From Furcasterigmium furcatum (lineage: Eukaryota; Ascomycota; Sordariomycetes; Glomerellales; Plectosphaerellaceae), in contig BCIA01000007.1 in assembly GCA_001599815.1 (NCBI GenBank), positions 1,054,001-1,118,000 of the forward strand: a stretch of DNA of 64,000 nt, given 5' to 3'. The position numbers were made by a program, and so were the translations under genes. The notes under the pieces are model-generated. The model made no database searches and was not told the DNA's origin. It saw nothing but the letters and a program-made list of their open reading frames with translations. This document shows positions 40,031 through 50,239 of the stretch, in pieces; positions within the stretch are counted from its first letter, which is position 1; every line of letters starts with the position of its first letter.

Positions 40031-40560
40031 TGTCTGTTTCGGGAGCTGGACCAAGTCAGAGATAGGTCCTGAATTCCTCAGCAACTCATCGGCGGAAGAC
40101 TTTACCGGAACAGTTAGAAATGCCTGGTATTCGCGGAAAAGAAATTACTTTCGGTCAAACGAGACTCCAGAGTTCAGTGTAAAAGCGAAGATGGCTTATG
40201 CTCAAGGGGTAAGTCGTGAGCCAGCCCATGTTTTATCATGAAAGGCTGCAACCCCGCCCAGGCGGTGTCACTAAGCACAACATGCAGAGTCGCAGAATCA
40301 GCCAACGACAGCTAGGTCTATAACCAAATAGGAAAACTTCCGCGTTACGAATACGGCATGCATGTCTGCATGTCAGTCAAATAGCTCGGGTCCAGTAGCC
40401 TGCATGCTATTCAAGCATGCATTGGCAGGCGTTTGGCCCGAAGGATGCATTCGATCAGTCGATTGGGCGCAACTCATGGGGAAATGGCTGAAGCTGTAGT
40501 TTTCATGTTGTTATGGACCACTAAGCTAAGATTGTAAGCGTGACTGTGGTCGTGATAACC
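40031..40560. other. Intergenic region with palindromes
   Basis: Promoter of the SnoaL-like gene and 3' UTR of the next gene. Several GCATGC-type palindromes lie at 40358-40434, the best being the inverted repeat listed separately. Confidence 0.5.
40401..40421. repeat. Short inverted repeat
   Basis: TGCATGC, a 7-base spacer, then GCATGCA: a perfect 7-bp stem. It lies about 370 bp upstream of the SnoaL-like gene and just beyond the stop of the cysteine-rich secreted protein. Confidence 0.6.
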
Positions 40561-40968
40561 CTAACCGTCGCAATAATAAGTAGGGTTCCAGAATTCGCAC
40601 TCATAATCCTTGCTGAAGGAGCAAGAATAGTTCCAGCGCATGCAAACATCGTTGATACGGACAGGCTTGCAGACACCTCCCTGTATACCGTTCTCGTGGT
40701 AGAAGTTCAGCCAGTCGCCGTTCTTGATGAACTTGAGCTTGCCAGCGCAGCCGTAGCAAGGATCTCCGGTCGCGAACTCCGAACCAAACATGTTCCCTTC
40801 GATGACAGAGCAGCCACTGCAAGCATCCCAGTGCTCGGGCTTGGTCTGCCAGGCGTACCACCAGCCGTATTCAGTGCCGGTAGTACAGACTCCAAACATG
40901 ACGTGGAACTTTGGGCCGGCGAGAGCAAGGGCGGGAAAGAGACTGGCAGCGGCGATAAGGGCACGCAT
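40561..40968 (-). CDS. Cysteine-rich small secreted protein, effector candidate
   Basis: Single exon of 135 residues. A clean signal peptide (MRALIAAASLFPALALAGP) leads to a mature protein of about 117 residues with ten cysteines, enough for five disulphides, and many aromatic residues. Cys pairs are spaced as ACSGCSV, DPCYGC and then single cysteines to the C-terminus, which ends YYCDG. No domain is recognised. Size, secretion and cysteine content are the usual marks of fungal effector or antimicrobial candidates, but they are not proof of function. The nearby 68-residue cysteine-rich gene points the other way; the two share no visible sequence similarity. Confidence 0.8.
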   Translation of the reverse strand: MRALIAAASLFPALALAGPKFHVMFGVCTTGTEYGWWYAWQTKPEHWDACSGCSVIEGNMFGSEFATGDPCYGCAGKLKFIKNGDWLNFYHENGIQGGVCKPVRINDVCMRWNYSCSFSKDYECEFWNPTYYCDG

Positions 40969-41352
40969 TGTTGATTGTAGGCCGGATGCCGGATGGTCTT
41001 GGGGGCAATGCTTTGTTTCGCGGAAGTTCTGATAGGCTTGAGGTTGTTGGTTGAAACGATAAAAACAGAGAAGGGAGTGGTGAGGCTTGGGGTGATTGAT
41101 AAAGTAGAGCTCTTGGATAATAGGCGATGTAGCGCCCACTGGGAAAGGCCTGGAGATTCCTCGAGAGTACGTGAGAGATATGCGTCACTATTATACCTAG
41201 TCAATAGGAAAGCTGTGAACTAACACAATGCCCATTCGCAATATGTCCGCTGGTCGCAGTCCTCCTGCCGTAGACCGGATATACGGCATGCGAGATAATC
41301 TTCTTGCAGGGCATCCATCGCCCCCTAGATGTATTAACCGCGCATTGATATT

Positions 41353-41540
41353 CTAGAAGGAGATACTTGCTGCGCCCCTACTATCAATATCTCCCGGTCA
41401 TTCTACGGATCCTTCTATAAAGAGAGAATGATGCGCCCCTTGATACCTCCCTGATCATTCATCGTATGCAGAGTCTAGGTCCTTCTACAAAGAGAAACGT
41501 TGTGCGCCCCTACTGTCCAGATCTTCCTGGTCGTTGTATG
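41353..41540 (+). repeat. Degenerate three-copy tandem repeat
   Basis: Three imperfect copies with period of roughly 61-71 bp. Each has a core TGCGCCCCT (41371, 41432, 41503), followed by a CTCCCKGGTCATTC-like end (about 41391, 41449, 41525). Copies 2 and 3 also begin with CCTTCTAYAAAGAGA (41411 and 41481). It lies between the two small secreted-protein genes. Confidence 0.7.
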
Positions 41541-42077
41541 TAGTGTCTGAGTGTCCACGCATCTAATTTATTTTCCACAAGTGATTCTATTGCATTTCCT
41601 TTTCCATTCCTGTCCTTTTATCTCGCCATGGGGTGGGACAGTCCCAGTAGCATATCGCACGTGCTTCCTGAGTTCGTTGATGGCCTACACTTTCTTGTCA
41701 GATAAGTCAACCCCCCACACCCCTCTTCGAGCAACCCTGTGCCGTGTGCAGAGAATTCTGCCCGGGATGCCGCCTCATGACGAACGCCCACACGGCCGGT
41801 AGACGGGCTACCAAGGATCATGACCACATGTTTGCCGAACTGGCCAAGCATGTGCGAGGATCCGAGGTCACCAGGCCGCTGGAGACTAATTTTGTGTGGA
41901 TCGTCGCCGACTTAGGTATGGGAATGCGCTCTGGACCTGCTTGCAATAGATCATGTAGAAAATGACAACTTACATGATATTATTTTGCAGAGCCCCCTTA
42001 TCTCTGCGTATCCACTTTGTTTACTGTACGTCTGCTGTCGCAGTACCTTGGAAGGGATGGGGAGAAAACTCGGGAGG

Positions 42078-42084
42078 TATAAAG
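42078..42084 (+). promoter_or_regulatory. TATA box of the 68-residue secreted-protein gene
   Basis: TATAAAG about 106 bp upstream of the start codon. Confidence 0.6.
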
Positions 42085-42189
42085 AGGCTCGCCCAACTCT
42101 TCAAACATCCGCATTAGCAAGCAACCATCTGGACTACCACAATACTACAAAGAGCCTCAAGCGTCTTATCATTTCCAATTGTCGCAACC

Positions 42190-42476
42190 ATGAAGTTCAG
42201 CATCGTCTTCTCCATGATAACCGCCCTTCTTGGCGCCCAGATGGCCTGTGCCGAGTTCTGCTGCAAGGACTGTGAGGAGCTCCAGCGTTTGTGCCAACAA
42301 GACTGCACCAACCGCTATCAAGATGGCCCTGACTGCAAAGAGGTCTGCCATGCCCCCAATGTGAGTCCGCATTCCTTCTAAGAACTATCAAATATCCTAT
42401 TGAGTTCCTTCTCTGATTTGAATTACTCACTCTTGGACAGGAACTCTGCCCCAAGTTGTGCGTTGATACTTGTTAA
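42190..42476 (+). CDS. Very small cysteine-rich secreted protein, effector candidate
   Basis: Exons 42190-42360 and 42441-42476 give only 68 residues; the second exon supplies eleven residues and a stop. The 80-bp intron has GTGAGT and a good CAG acceptor between codons. A signal peptide (MKFSIVFSMITALLGAQMACA) leaves a mature chain of about 47 residues with ten cysteines, more than one in five, in the order CC, C, C, C, C, C, C, C, C. The two last cysteines are gained only by splicing, which supports the intron. No family is recognised. Such density suggests a tightly disulphide-bonded peptide, as in fungal effectors or antimicrobial peptides. Confidence 0.8.
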
Positions 42477-44088
42477 GCAGGTCTTTGAGACGAGAGGTTG
42501 GCCGATGATGGAAAACGCCAGACGTCGTACGTTTGATAATTCTAATGGTGATAGGTGGACGGCTGGCGACTTGGGCTCGGACGGGAGGTACTGGGTACCC
42601 ATGGCCTGGAGGTTGTATCCCAATGTCTATCCTGCAACTATTATTACCGACGATAACAAGCATGTTCCAAATCAGCCAGGCCGCCTCTCTATCGTCTGCC
42701 TTCTGTGCGCCCTGCCACAGCTTTGGTGCTAGGTCAGGCAATAATATGCCACCACCAGATACACGGATCCCATTCCTAGGCAGATCCAAGTCCCCATGAC
42801 CAGATCTGATGTGAAATGATCAGATATGACATGACGGGGCCAGAGCTCTGATAATGCCGAGGCATTGGTCAGAAATCTACAGCATGGGGGTTGTTGTCTT
42901 GTTCTGGGAATTTTAGAGCAAACGGACAACTCGGGCTTCTGCCGCCTATCTGTCAGTCATTGGTAATTTCGGACAAGTTCACACACCAAATTACAAACGC
43001 GGGGTGCTCGTCGCGGACTCAGGTCCCGTGTACCATGGCAAACCCTTCTTTGATGGGCTTGTTGCATGATGGCCGTCCCTCCTGCTCCCACTCCCCACAA
43101 CGTGGCTTGCTGTCCTTCAGCTGGCAATGAGTTAGATGCGTGCCCACCACTGCAGGATATACAACTCTCGTCTGCCTGTCATTTTGTCAAAACTGCATCG
43201 AAAACCCGCGCAGGTCACCCCTGGGCCTGACCCCCTGGGATGGCTGGCGGGTAAATCCGAAAGCCGTCAGCCGCTCCTCGCCCACCCCCGCGACGCCAGA
43301 GAAACCGCGTGATCCCAGATTCTGCCAGCCCCCGCTCTCGGAGCTGGCCATTCAGCCTTCTCGTGGATGTGGCGGGCCGCGCGTCTTGAAAACAAAGGCT
43401 CATCTGGATCTATGGCTTGCCCGGAAGTCGTACTGTCAGATGGTCTCACGAAAGGCCTTTCTGCCAAATAGACGGCGACCATAGCAATGATACGTTATGA
43501 AAAAGGCACGCACCCAAAGCTTCCCCACCGCTGCTACTTAAGATCGGTCAGCGAGAAGGTGTACCACTGTGCTGGGTGCCAGGCGGATGAGCCCTTGCCA
43601 ACAAAGACAATATTCGCTCTATCCGTGCCGGGTGACAGGCAGTCTTACGACCAAAAGTACAAGATAGGCAAATTGACAGAACAAAGATACTCTGTCATTA
43701 ATTCATCATGTAGAGAGCAGTTACCAAAAGTTGAAGAACAGACACCCAGGTTTCCAGCTCCCTGACCGACCTGGCACCGGATCCCTATCCCGACGTCGTG
43801 CCTCTCTGGGCAGGGCGCCAGCGCGGCAAGTTGTCCACCTGCACTGTGAGACTTTTTGGGAATTTGATTCAAGACATTCAGGTTCAAGCGGGCTTTGGAA
43901 GAACTTGATGAATTCTTCCAGAGCTCAGAGCGAGTCAAGGTGACATTAAGTCGGACTGGCAACCCAATTGGTGTTTTGGATCCCGGGACCCGACCCTATA
44001 ACGGAAACGAGTTCCCGGCCCTGCAATGGCAAGCATCCCTTCCTCTGGAGGCACCCAGACAACCTGGAACCTGGCTCGCCATGAGTTA

Positions 44089-44100
44089 CCCCACCCCCGG
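44089..44100 (-). promoter_or_regulatory. Paired CreA-type sites upstream of the pectin lyase
   Basis: The minus strand reads CCGGGGGTGGGG, containing two adjacent SYGGRG matches, about 390 bp upstream of the start. Pectinase genes are classic CreA targets; binding here is inferred. Confidence 0.35.
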
Positions 44101-44378
44101 ACAAATGTAGCTCGGACTAACCGATCTAAGGAGATTCCCCGATGGCCCCCAAACTGTATCAGTTGAACCCCATCGACGCTTGACAGGTGCGGGTGTATGA
44201 GCAAATTGAAGGAACAATGCCAAGGTGGCTCGCCGGCAACTTGGTGCAGGACAAACCGGACTGGTTGACCCCGTACCCATTTCGGAGATGCCGGCAGATT
44301 AATAGCATGCTTGGAGTTGGCTCTGCGTTCCGGGCTTTTTCTCTAACTAGAGGAGAGTCTTGGGGTCCTCTCGGGGAA

Positions 44379-44385
44379 ATATAAG
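44379..44385 (+). promoter_or_regulatory. TATA-like box of the pectin lyase gene
   Basis: ATATAAG about 106 bp upstream of the start codon. Confidence 0.55.
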
Positions 44386-44490
44386 TATGAGCCCGGTGTC
44401 GGCGAATGTTCAACGGGCTGGGGAGCATCTTTCGTCCGCAGCCTACAAGCCGAAGTTCGTCTTTTCATCTGATATCAAAAACATCCCGTT

Positions 44491-45736
44491 ATGAAGCTCC
44501 AAGCCTTCCTCACCTTCCTGGCCTCGGTCCCCTTGGCCCTGGCCCAGGTCCGCGGCAGCGCCTTCGGGTTTGCCAGAGGGACCACAGGTGGTGGCAACGC
44601 CACGCCCGTCTACCCTCGCACCAACCAGGAGTACGTCTCGCTTGTTCATTACTAGCCTAGTAGTATGATAGAAGACGTCTTGTTTTATCCGGGCTAACTC
44701 GAGGCGCAATAGGCTGGTCAACTACCTGACGGACAGCCAGGCCCGCGTTATCATGATCGACCGCAGCTTCGACTTCCGCACCACCGAGGGCACTACCAGC
44801 ACTCGCTGCTGCCGCCTCACGACCTGCAACAACGGGTTCCAACCTCAGTCCTACATCGGAGACACCTGTGACGGCGGCACGTGGGAGTCCTGTACCTATA
44901 ACAACGCGCCTAGGAGCCCCATCGACGTGAAGAGCAACAAGTCTCTCGTCGGCGTGGGCACCCGCGGCGTGATCCTCGGCAAGGCCCTCCGCCTCCGCGG
45001 CGGTGTCAGTAACATCATCATCCAGAATATCCACTTCACCGACCTCAACCCCCGTTACGTCTGGGGTGGCGACGCCCTCACCCTCGACGGCTGCGACCGC
45101 GTCTGGATCGACCACAACAAGTTCTCCCTCGCCGGCCGCCAGATGATCGTCTCTGGCTGGGGCGCCGCTGGAAAGGTGACAATCTCTGACAACGAGTTCG
45201 ACGGCAGATCGACATGGTCTACCCACTGCAACGGCAAACACTACTGGGGCCTCCTCCTCATCGGCGCCAACGACTTCTATACCATCTCCGGCAACTGGTT
45301 CCACGACCTCTCAGGCCGCGCTCCTCACCTCGGCACTGGCGACAGCTCGGTCAACGTCGTCCACGTCATCAACAACTACTTCCAGAACATCGACGGCCAC
45401 GCCCTCGACATCCAAGGCAACGCCTGGGCCCTGATCGAGGGAAACTTCTTTGAGAACGTCAAGGAGCCCGTCTCCGCCGGCTCTGGCAGTGGCGGTGCCA
45501 AGATCTACGACATCCGCACCGTTGCCGACGCCAGCAACGCCCGCAACGCCCTGGGCTTCATCCCCGAGTGGAACCGCAACTCCGGAACCAGCGGCGTGCC
45601 CAAGGTCCGCCTCGACAGCGAGGCCATCAACCGCCTCGGCCAGCACAAGGACGTCATCACCTGGACCCGCTGGGCGGTCCAGGACGTGCCCACGAACGTT
45701 AGGAACAGGTCTGGTGTCGGTAAGATCGGCAACTAG
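44491..45736 (+). CDS. Secreted pectin lyase (PL1)
   Basis: Extracellular enzyme cleaving methylated homogalacturonan by beta-elimination. Exons 44491-44630 and 44713-45736 give 387 residues; the 82-bp intron splits a Glu codon. The signal peptide is MKLQAFLTFLASVPLALAQ. The right-handed beta-helix shows PL1 motifs: GVGTRGVILGKALRLRGGV, NPRYVWGGDALTLDGCDRVW, IDHNKFSLAGRQMIVSGWG, and SGRAPHLG with the catalytic arginine. CCRLTTCNNG near residue 80, and the lack of a full calcium-binding aspartate set, favour pectin lyase over pectate lyase. Together with the upstream lyases it shows strong capacity against plant cell-wall uronides, though it is separated from them by unrelated genes. Confidence 0.94.
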
Positions 45737-46189
45737 AGCACCGTGGGAAACACTGGGGAGTAGTACTGCTAGACAACCTAACGTCCACGCAACCCACATG
45801 CACCTCTTCCCAACAACGAATAGCCCCAGTGATCCAACCGTTGAACGAGACTCAATAAACCCATGCCACAATGATGGCACAGGTCATTGAACTCAGGAAT
45901 AGTGATCCACGCCTAGTCGTCGTGGTCTCGTAGGATATCGAGGCACTTTGAGTTGAAGAGTAGGCAAGGGTTGTTGGTCATATGTTAGGGCCACATGATA
46001 GCTTACCAGCAGAGATTCTCCGTCTGGTTCCTAAAATCCTCCTAGATGCTATCGGAAAAGATCGAGACAGCCTCTTCGGCGCCCTCCCGAGTCCGAATAG
46101 GGCCTTGAGTCCGAGGTGTCGAATCCCGACAGCGGGGCGTCTCGCCTTGGTTGGTATTATACATGGATATCTAATTGTTACATGGTCCT
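45737..46189. other. Intergenic, convergent 3' ends
   Basis: 3' regions of the pectin lyase and the leftward GTPase gene. Nothing else recognised. Confidence 0.6.
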
Positions 46190-47671
46190 TCAGTCCTTCT
46201 TCTGCTTCTCGTACAACTTCTCCAGTTCCTCGAACGAGATGGTCTCGCCGCTGTATGCCTCCGGGCTGGCCGTCTCTGCCCTCTTCTCCGGAGGCACATC
46301 GTCGGTCACCTGCGGTTTGGGGACGCCAAGGTCCGCCAGCCCAGCAAGTTCCAATATAGCGGCCCTCGCGCCGCCGATTCCCCGGTTCGACCCCTTGGAG
46401 TCGGCCATCCACGAATGATCCCGATGCATATCCGCCGCGGTGAGATACACGCGCTGGACGAGGCTGGTCCCGCCACTGGCGAGACGGCACGCCCTACGCG
46501 CATCGCCCTCGATCATCCTCAACTTCTGCTCCGCAACACGATGCAGCTCATTCTGCTCGTCCGCAGCCTCCACGCCGTCCTTCTTCGCCTTCTTTCTGAG
46601 GTCCATCACCCCCTTCACCAGCTTATCCCCCTTCGTCACGACAATCAGCACCCCCTTCCCCAGGCCCGCGACCATCCGAAGGACCTCTCGGTCAAACTGC
46701 CCCAGCCCCCCCTTCTCAGCCGCGACGAGCACCACGACGCCCTTCAGCATGGTCCTCTTCTCCAGAAACCCGATAATCCCGTCTCCCCATTCCTTCTGAC
46801 TGCGGAATCCGTAGCCAGGAGTGTCCACCAGTACGAGGCTGTGGCGCGGGACCTCTTCCCCACCACTGAGACGGAGGCGCTTCTTCAACTTCCCAGCCAG
46901 GATGTGGTCGTCTGCGATGGAGGGCCCGACGGCATACGCGTTCATGGTGCGCGTGTGGCCCGCGCGGGCGGAGGTGCGGGCGAGCTGTTCCTGGTACTCC
47001 CGTCCTGGCGTGAGGCCTGCGGCGAGGGCGTTGAGGAAGGTGGACTTGCCGACGTTGGAGGCGCCGATGATGGCGATTTCGGGGACGGCGGAGTTGGGGG
47101 GCGTGGTGCGCAGTTGGGCGGAGGAGTAGAGGAAGGTGGGGCGGGAGGCGGCGAAGAAGGATGTTGCGGCGGTTGTGGCCGCTGACGACGAGAGGGAGAC
47201 GCGGAGCGATGAGCGCGAGGAGGAGCTGGCGGTCTCGAGGTAGAGGGACTGGGCGGACCAGATGTCGCGGGTTGAGCTGAGCATGCGTCCAGGCTTTGGT
47301 GGTTTCGTGGTTGGGTTGTGCTGGACATGTGTCTCACTGTTGATACGGAGACTCTGAGATTCTTGTTGCCTTCGCGCAGGCTCTTCGCGCGGGGGTGGCG
47401 GTCTCTGCATGGGTTTTGAAGCCATCGGTTGCGAGGCCATCCTCCTGAGCTCGTCTTCCCCCCTCGTGTCGCGGGCTTTCCTCGCCGGCATATTGCCAAA
47501 GCTTTCGAAGTCTAAATCCGCGGGTTTGTCTCTGGCCGGCGATGTCCTGACTGACGTTCGTGCACGGGGGTGTCGTGCCGTCGAGACTGTGAAGGATCGT
47601 CGAATGGGTTGTGAGAGGCACAGCCTCTGGGCGGGCCGTATCGGCCCAACGAACCATCTTGTGGCATTCAT
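46190..47671 (-). CDS. EngB/YihA-type GTPase, probably mitochondrial
   Basis: TRAFAC-class GTPase of the EngB family, linked in bacteria and mitochondria to large-subunit ribosome assembly. Single exon, 493 residues. The arginine- and serine-rich N-terminus (MNATRWFVGPIRPAQRLCLS) looks like a mitochondrial targeting sequence, followed by a low-complexity linker. GTPase motifs are G1 GASNVGKST near residue 204, the T of G2 in AGHTRTMN, G3 DTPGYG and G4 TKGD. An insert between G2 and G3 (about 25 residues, LKKRLRLSGGEE) and a long C-terminal tail are fungal additions. The start is the first ATG; an alternative internal start would lose the targeting sequence. Confidence 0.93.
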   Translation of the reverse strand: MNATRWFVGPIRPAQRLCLSQPIRRSFTVSTARHPRARTSVRTSPARDKPADLDFESFGNMPARKARDTRGEDELRRMASQPMASKPMQRPPPPREEPARRQQESQSLRINSETHVQHNPTTKPPKPGRMLSSTRDIWSAQSLYLETASSSSRSSLRVSLSSSAATTAATSFFAASRPTFLYSSAQLRTTPPNSAVPEIAIIGASNVGKSTFLNALAAGLTPGREYQEQLARTSARAGHTRTMNAYAVGPSIADDHILAGKLKKRLRLSGGEEVPRHSLVLVDTPGYGFRSQKEWGDGIIGFLEKRTMLKGVVVLVAAEKGGLGQFDREVLRMVAGLGKGVLIVVTKGDKLVKGVMDLRKKAKKDGVEAADEQNELHRVAEQKLRMIEGDARRACRLASGGTSLVQRVYLTAADMHRDHSWMADSKGSNRGIGGARAAILELAGLADLGVPKPQVTDDVPPEKRAETASPEAYSGETISFEELEKLYEKQKKD

Positions 47672-48005
47672 TATGAATTATGTGAGAAAACAAAGCATGA
47701 TCAACATTATTGGTGTCGCTGTCGTGAAGGTCTGGTGATGAAGAGTGACATGAAAATTACGACCATCTGCCGAGTGAGGTTGAGGTTTCGATATGCATGC
47801 TTATACGCGGGGGCGACTCCGCCCCACTTGTGCATAAGTGCCCCTGAACTCAGGTACACGAAGATCAACGGTGCAGGAAGCATGGAGGCCGACATGAGGG
47901 TATAATATATATGACATGCCCATCCTTTCCATCATCCAAATGCCCGGTTCAATGCCCTTGCGTAAAATCTACCATGATTGCGGCACATATCCATGCAACG
48001 GCTGC
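47672..48005. other. Intergenic region
   Basis: GTPase promoter and 3' UTR of the C3HC gene. Nothing else seen. Confidence 0.6.
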
Positions 48006-49600
48006 TCACGACGCCTCGGCCGTGTTCGTGGTCCCAGTCGTCTCCGTCGTGCTCGCCGTGGACTTTGCAGTTCCTGGTCTGCTCAGCGTCCTGCGCAGCT
48101 TCTTGCTGCCTTTGGACTCGAACAAGCTCTTGACCCTCCTAAGCCTAGCCCACCTCTCCTTGTCCTTGACATTGCGCGCCGTCTCATCGTCCTCGCCTGC
48201 GTCATCTGTCGCAACCGTCGACGGTGCGTCCATTGAGACATTCCCTCGGTTCCCTGGTGTCGTAGGCCTTCCAGGTGTCGAAGGCGCTCCATCCTTTTCC
48301 TTCCCAGTACGGCCCCTCGTCTTTGGCCTCTCATCCAATGCGCCTCTGAGGTAGGCGTCATTCTTGATGACTTGTGCCAGGATCTTCCAGGCCGGCGCCT
48401 CCGAGTCTGCCCCAGGCCGAGCCGTACTCAAGCGTTGGGTTTGGGGATTCTTCCAAGGGCAGAAGAAGCGATGCTCCCTTGCCGGGTCGAGGTGATCCAT
48501 CGGCGCAGGGACCAGGATCTCATTGTCTGCGCCAACCTCTTTGCTCTTGAACATCCAGAGACCTAGTCGACGGAGGCATGTGTGACAGGAGGCGGAGTTG
48601 GGCACAGATCCAATGCGAGCATTGGACAATCCTTGCCAGCCCATCAAGGCCAGAGTCAGTGCCACCTTGTTCGGATGTTCCATGTCGGACTTGGGCGCCG
48701 GGTTCGTGAAAAAGTCCTCAGGAAGCAGTGGCAGAATTGCGTCCAGATCGAATCCTTCTGGCAGTCGAAGGTTGAATTCGTAGGGCAGGAACGACTTTCG
48801 CTCACACAGCTCATCGTATCGTTGTCGCAGTGTCTCATAACTCACTCGGGCGTGCGTCAACGAGAGCCGGAGTAGAGAATCTAGTCCAGGGTCAGCAGGA
48901 GCAAGCATTGCTTGCGTCGGGAGCGCATACCTTCACATCCCCTCCTCCTCCACAGACAGTCCTCTTGGTGGGCCGTGACAACAAGCTCGGCATACTTGTC
49001 CTTCAATGCCTCTTCGACATCAGAAGCTACCACAACGGGCACCTCTTTTCCATCAACCTCCCGCTTGTTCAGCTTGACGAGTAGCTCCTTGTTACAGAGC
49101 GTGCACCGGACACGCTCCTTGCCCTGGCAGATCCATCCTCGCTTGGCCCATTCGATCTCGTTGACCTTGTCAGGCTTCGGCGTCCAATCCGTGATCTCTT
49201 GAAACGTCGCCAGCCTCTTGAGAAGTTCCGATCGATCGCTCGGCGAGTATTTTGCGGCAGGCTGCGCAGCCTCCTTCAGGTTCCCGCTGCTCGACGTCCA
49301 CTTCTTCAGGACGACATTGGACACTTTGGTCGAGCCTCCGATTGACTTGATGGTCTGTGTAGATGCGACGCCCTTTTCGGTCAGCGCTTGGAGGCGCCGG
49401 CGCTTGAGGAGAAGATCCTCGGCGACGGACATGGTGCTGCCGGACGGTGAATCTTGGGGGGCGATGGAGGAGCTCGAGGGTCGAGGAGAGGAAGCAAGTC
49501 GGGGCGGGGAGGCATCGTTCTGATTGGATTCCACCGGCGTCGAGGATCGACTGCCCATCCCCTGGATCAGGGCATTGAACTTTCGTTTCGTCGCATTCAT
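48006..49600 (-). CDS. C3HC zinc-finger protein (NIPA/Rsm1-like)
   Basis: Exons 49600-48931 and 48880-48006 on the minus strand give 514 residues; the 50-bp intron splits an Asp codon. After a low-complexity Ser-rich region, the C3HC domain (PF07967) spans about residues 145-300: KRGWIC, CTLCNKELLVKL, and AHQEDCLWRRRGC supply the conserved Cys/Cys/His/Cys ligands. A second Rsm1/NIPA-type domain follows, with SASCHTCLRRLGLWMF and HRFFCPWKNP. Rsm1 of fission yeast acts in mRNA export and mammalian NIPA in mitotic entry; which applies here is not known. The tail is charged and threonine-rich. The start ATG giving MNATKRKFNALIQGMG fits the family's N-terminus. Confidence 0.9.
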
Positions 49601-50239
49601 TGTTACCGTCGAGGGCGCGAGCTGCAACGGCGTGGCTTGGTCGGGCCGGGATGGGAAATGAGCGGCGGCAACTGCTCTGGCAACACTCCCACACTTGTAA
49701 GTCGGCAATGTAAGATTGAGATTCGTGGGGATTGGAAGAGGTGCAGATATAGTGGCCTGCCGTTGCTGGTGGTATTGACCGAGAGAGGGAGGGAGGGAGG
49801 TTCGGGCTTGACAGGTCAAAGGTGAATGCCGAGAGCTGCAGCTAGACAAAGTCAACAAAGACGTCTCGCTGGACGGGCAATGAAGTCGACCCTTGTTCCT
49901 GGTCCAATCATGGGCAGCCAGTGGACGGTGAAACGGGTACCAGTGATAAGATAAGGGATTCTGCGTGGGGCAGGGGTCCGCCAAATTTTTTTGGGGGCAG
50001 GAACGAAGTTCAAACCCGAATCCACGACCAAATTTCTCAGATCCTCACGAGACCTCGCAGTCCTCTACGTCCCCGTCTCTTTTGGAATAGGCAACCCGGC
50101 GCCAAGAAAGATCCTGTGACGGGCTTTGTCCTACATGTCGAGTGGTCCTCCATTGTGGCTTTTCGCAAACAACACGGTGAAACAATCACCGCCCCAAGCG
50201 CCTACCGCCTCGAGCATCGCGGACGAGAAACCCAGCAAA
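49601..50239. other. Divergent promoter of the C3HC and SRP40-like genes
   Basis: About 640 bases. The SRP40-like frame is open back to 50126, with an alternative in-frame ATG at 50135. No other gene is seen. Confidence 0.55.

Larger units (their letters stand above)
40969..42189. other. Divergent promoter region of the two small secreted-protein genes
   Basis: About 1.2 kb, AT-richer than the flanks, with the degenerate repeat in the middle. A TATAATA on the minus strand at 41189-41195 is about 220 bp from the leftward gene and may be its TATA element. No gene is supported. Confidence 0.55.
42477..44490. other. Large intergenic region upstream of the pectin lyase
   Basis: About 2 kb without a supported gene. 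Short frames are present on both strands but none has a domain or splice pattern. The right part is the pectin lyase promoter, with CreA-type sites and a TATA-like box. Confidence 0.55.

Noticed and set aside
41220..44490. Decayed transposon in the AT-richer stretches
   Set aside because: No transposase, reverse transcriptase, long terminal repeat or paired inverted ends were seen; only a short degenerate repeat.
46105..46135. Another T-loop-like sequence (gtcgaatcccgac)
   Set aside because: A 5-bp stem is possible, but no A-box, anticodon stem or acceptor stem fits around it.
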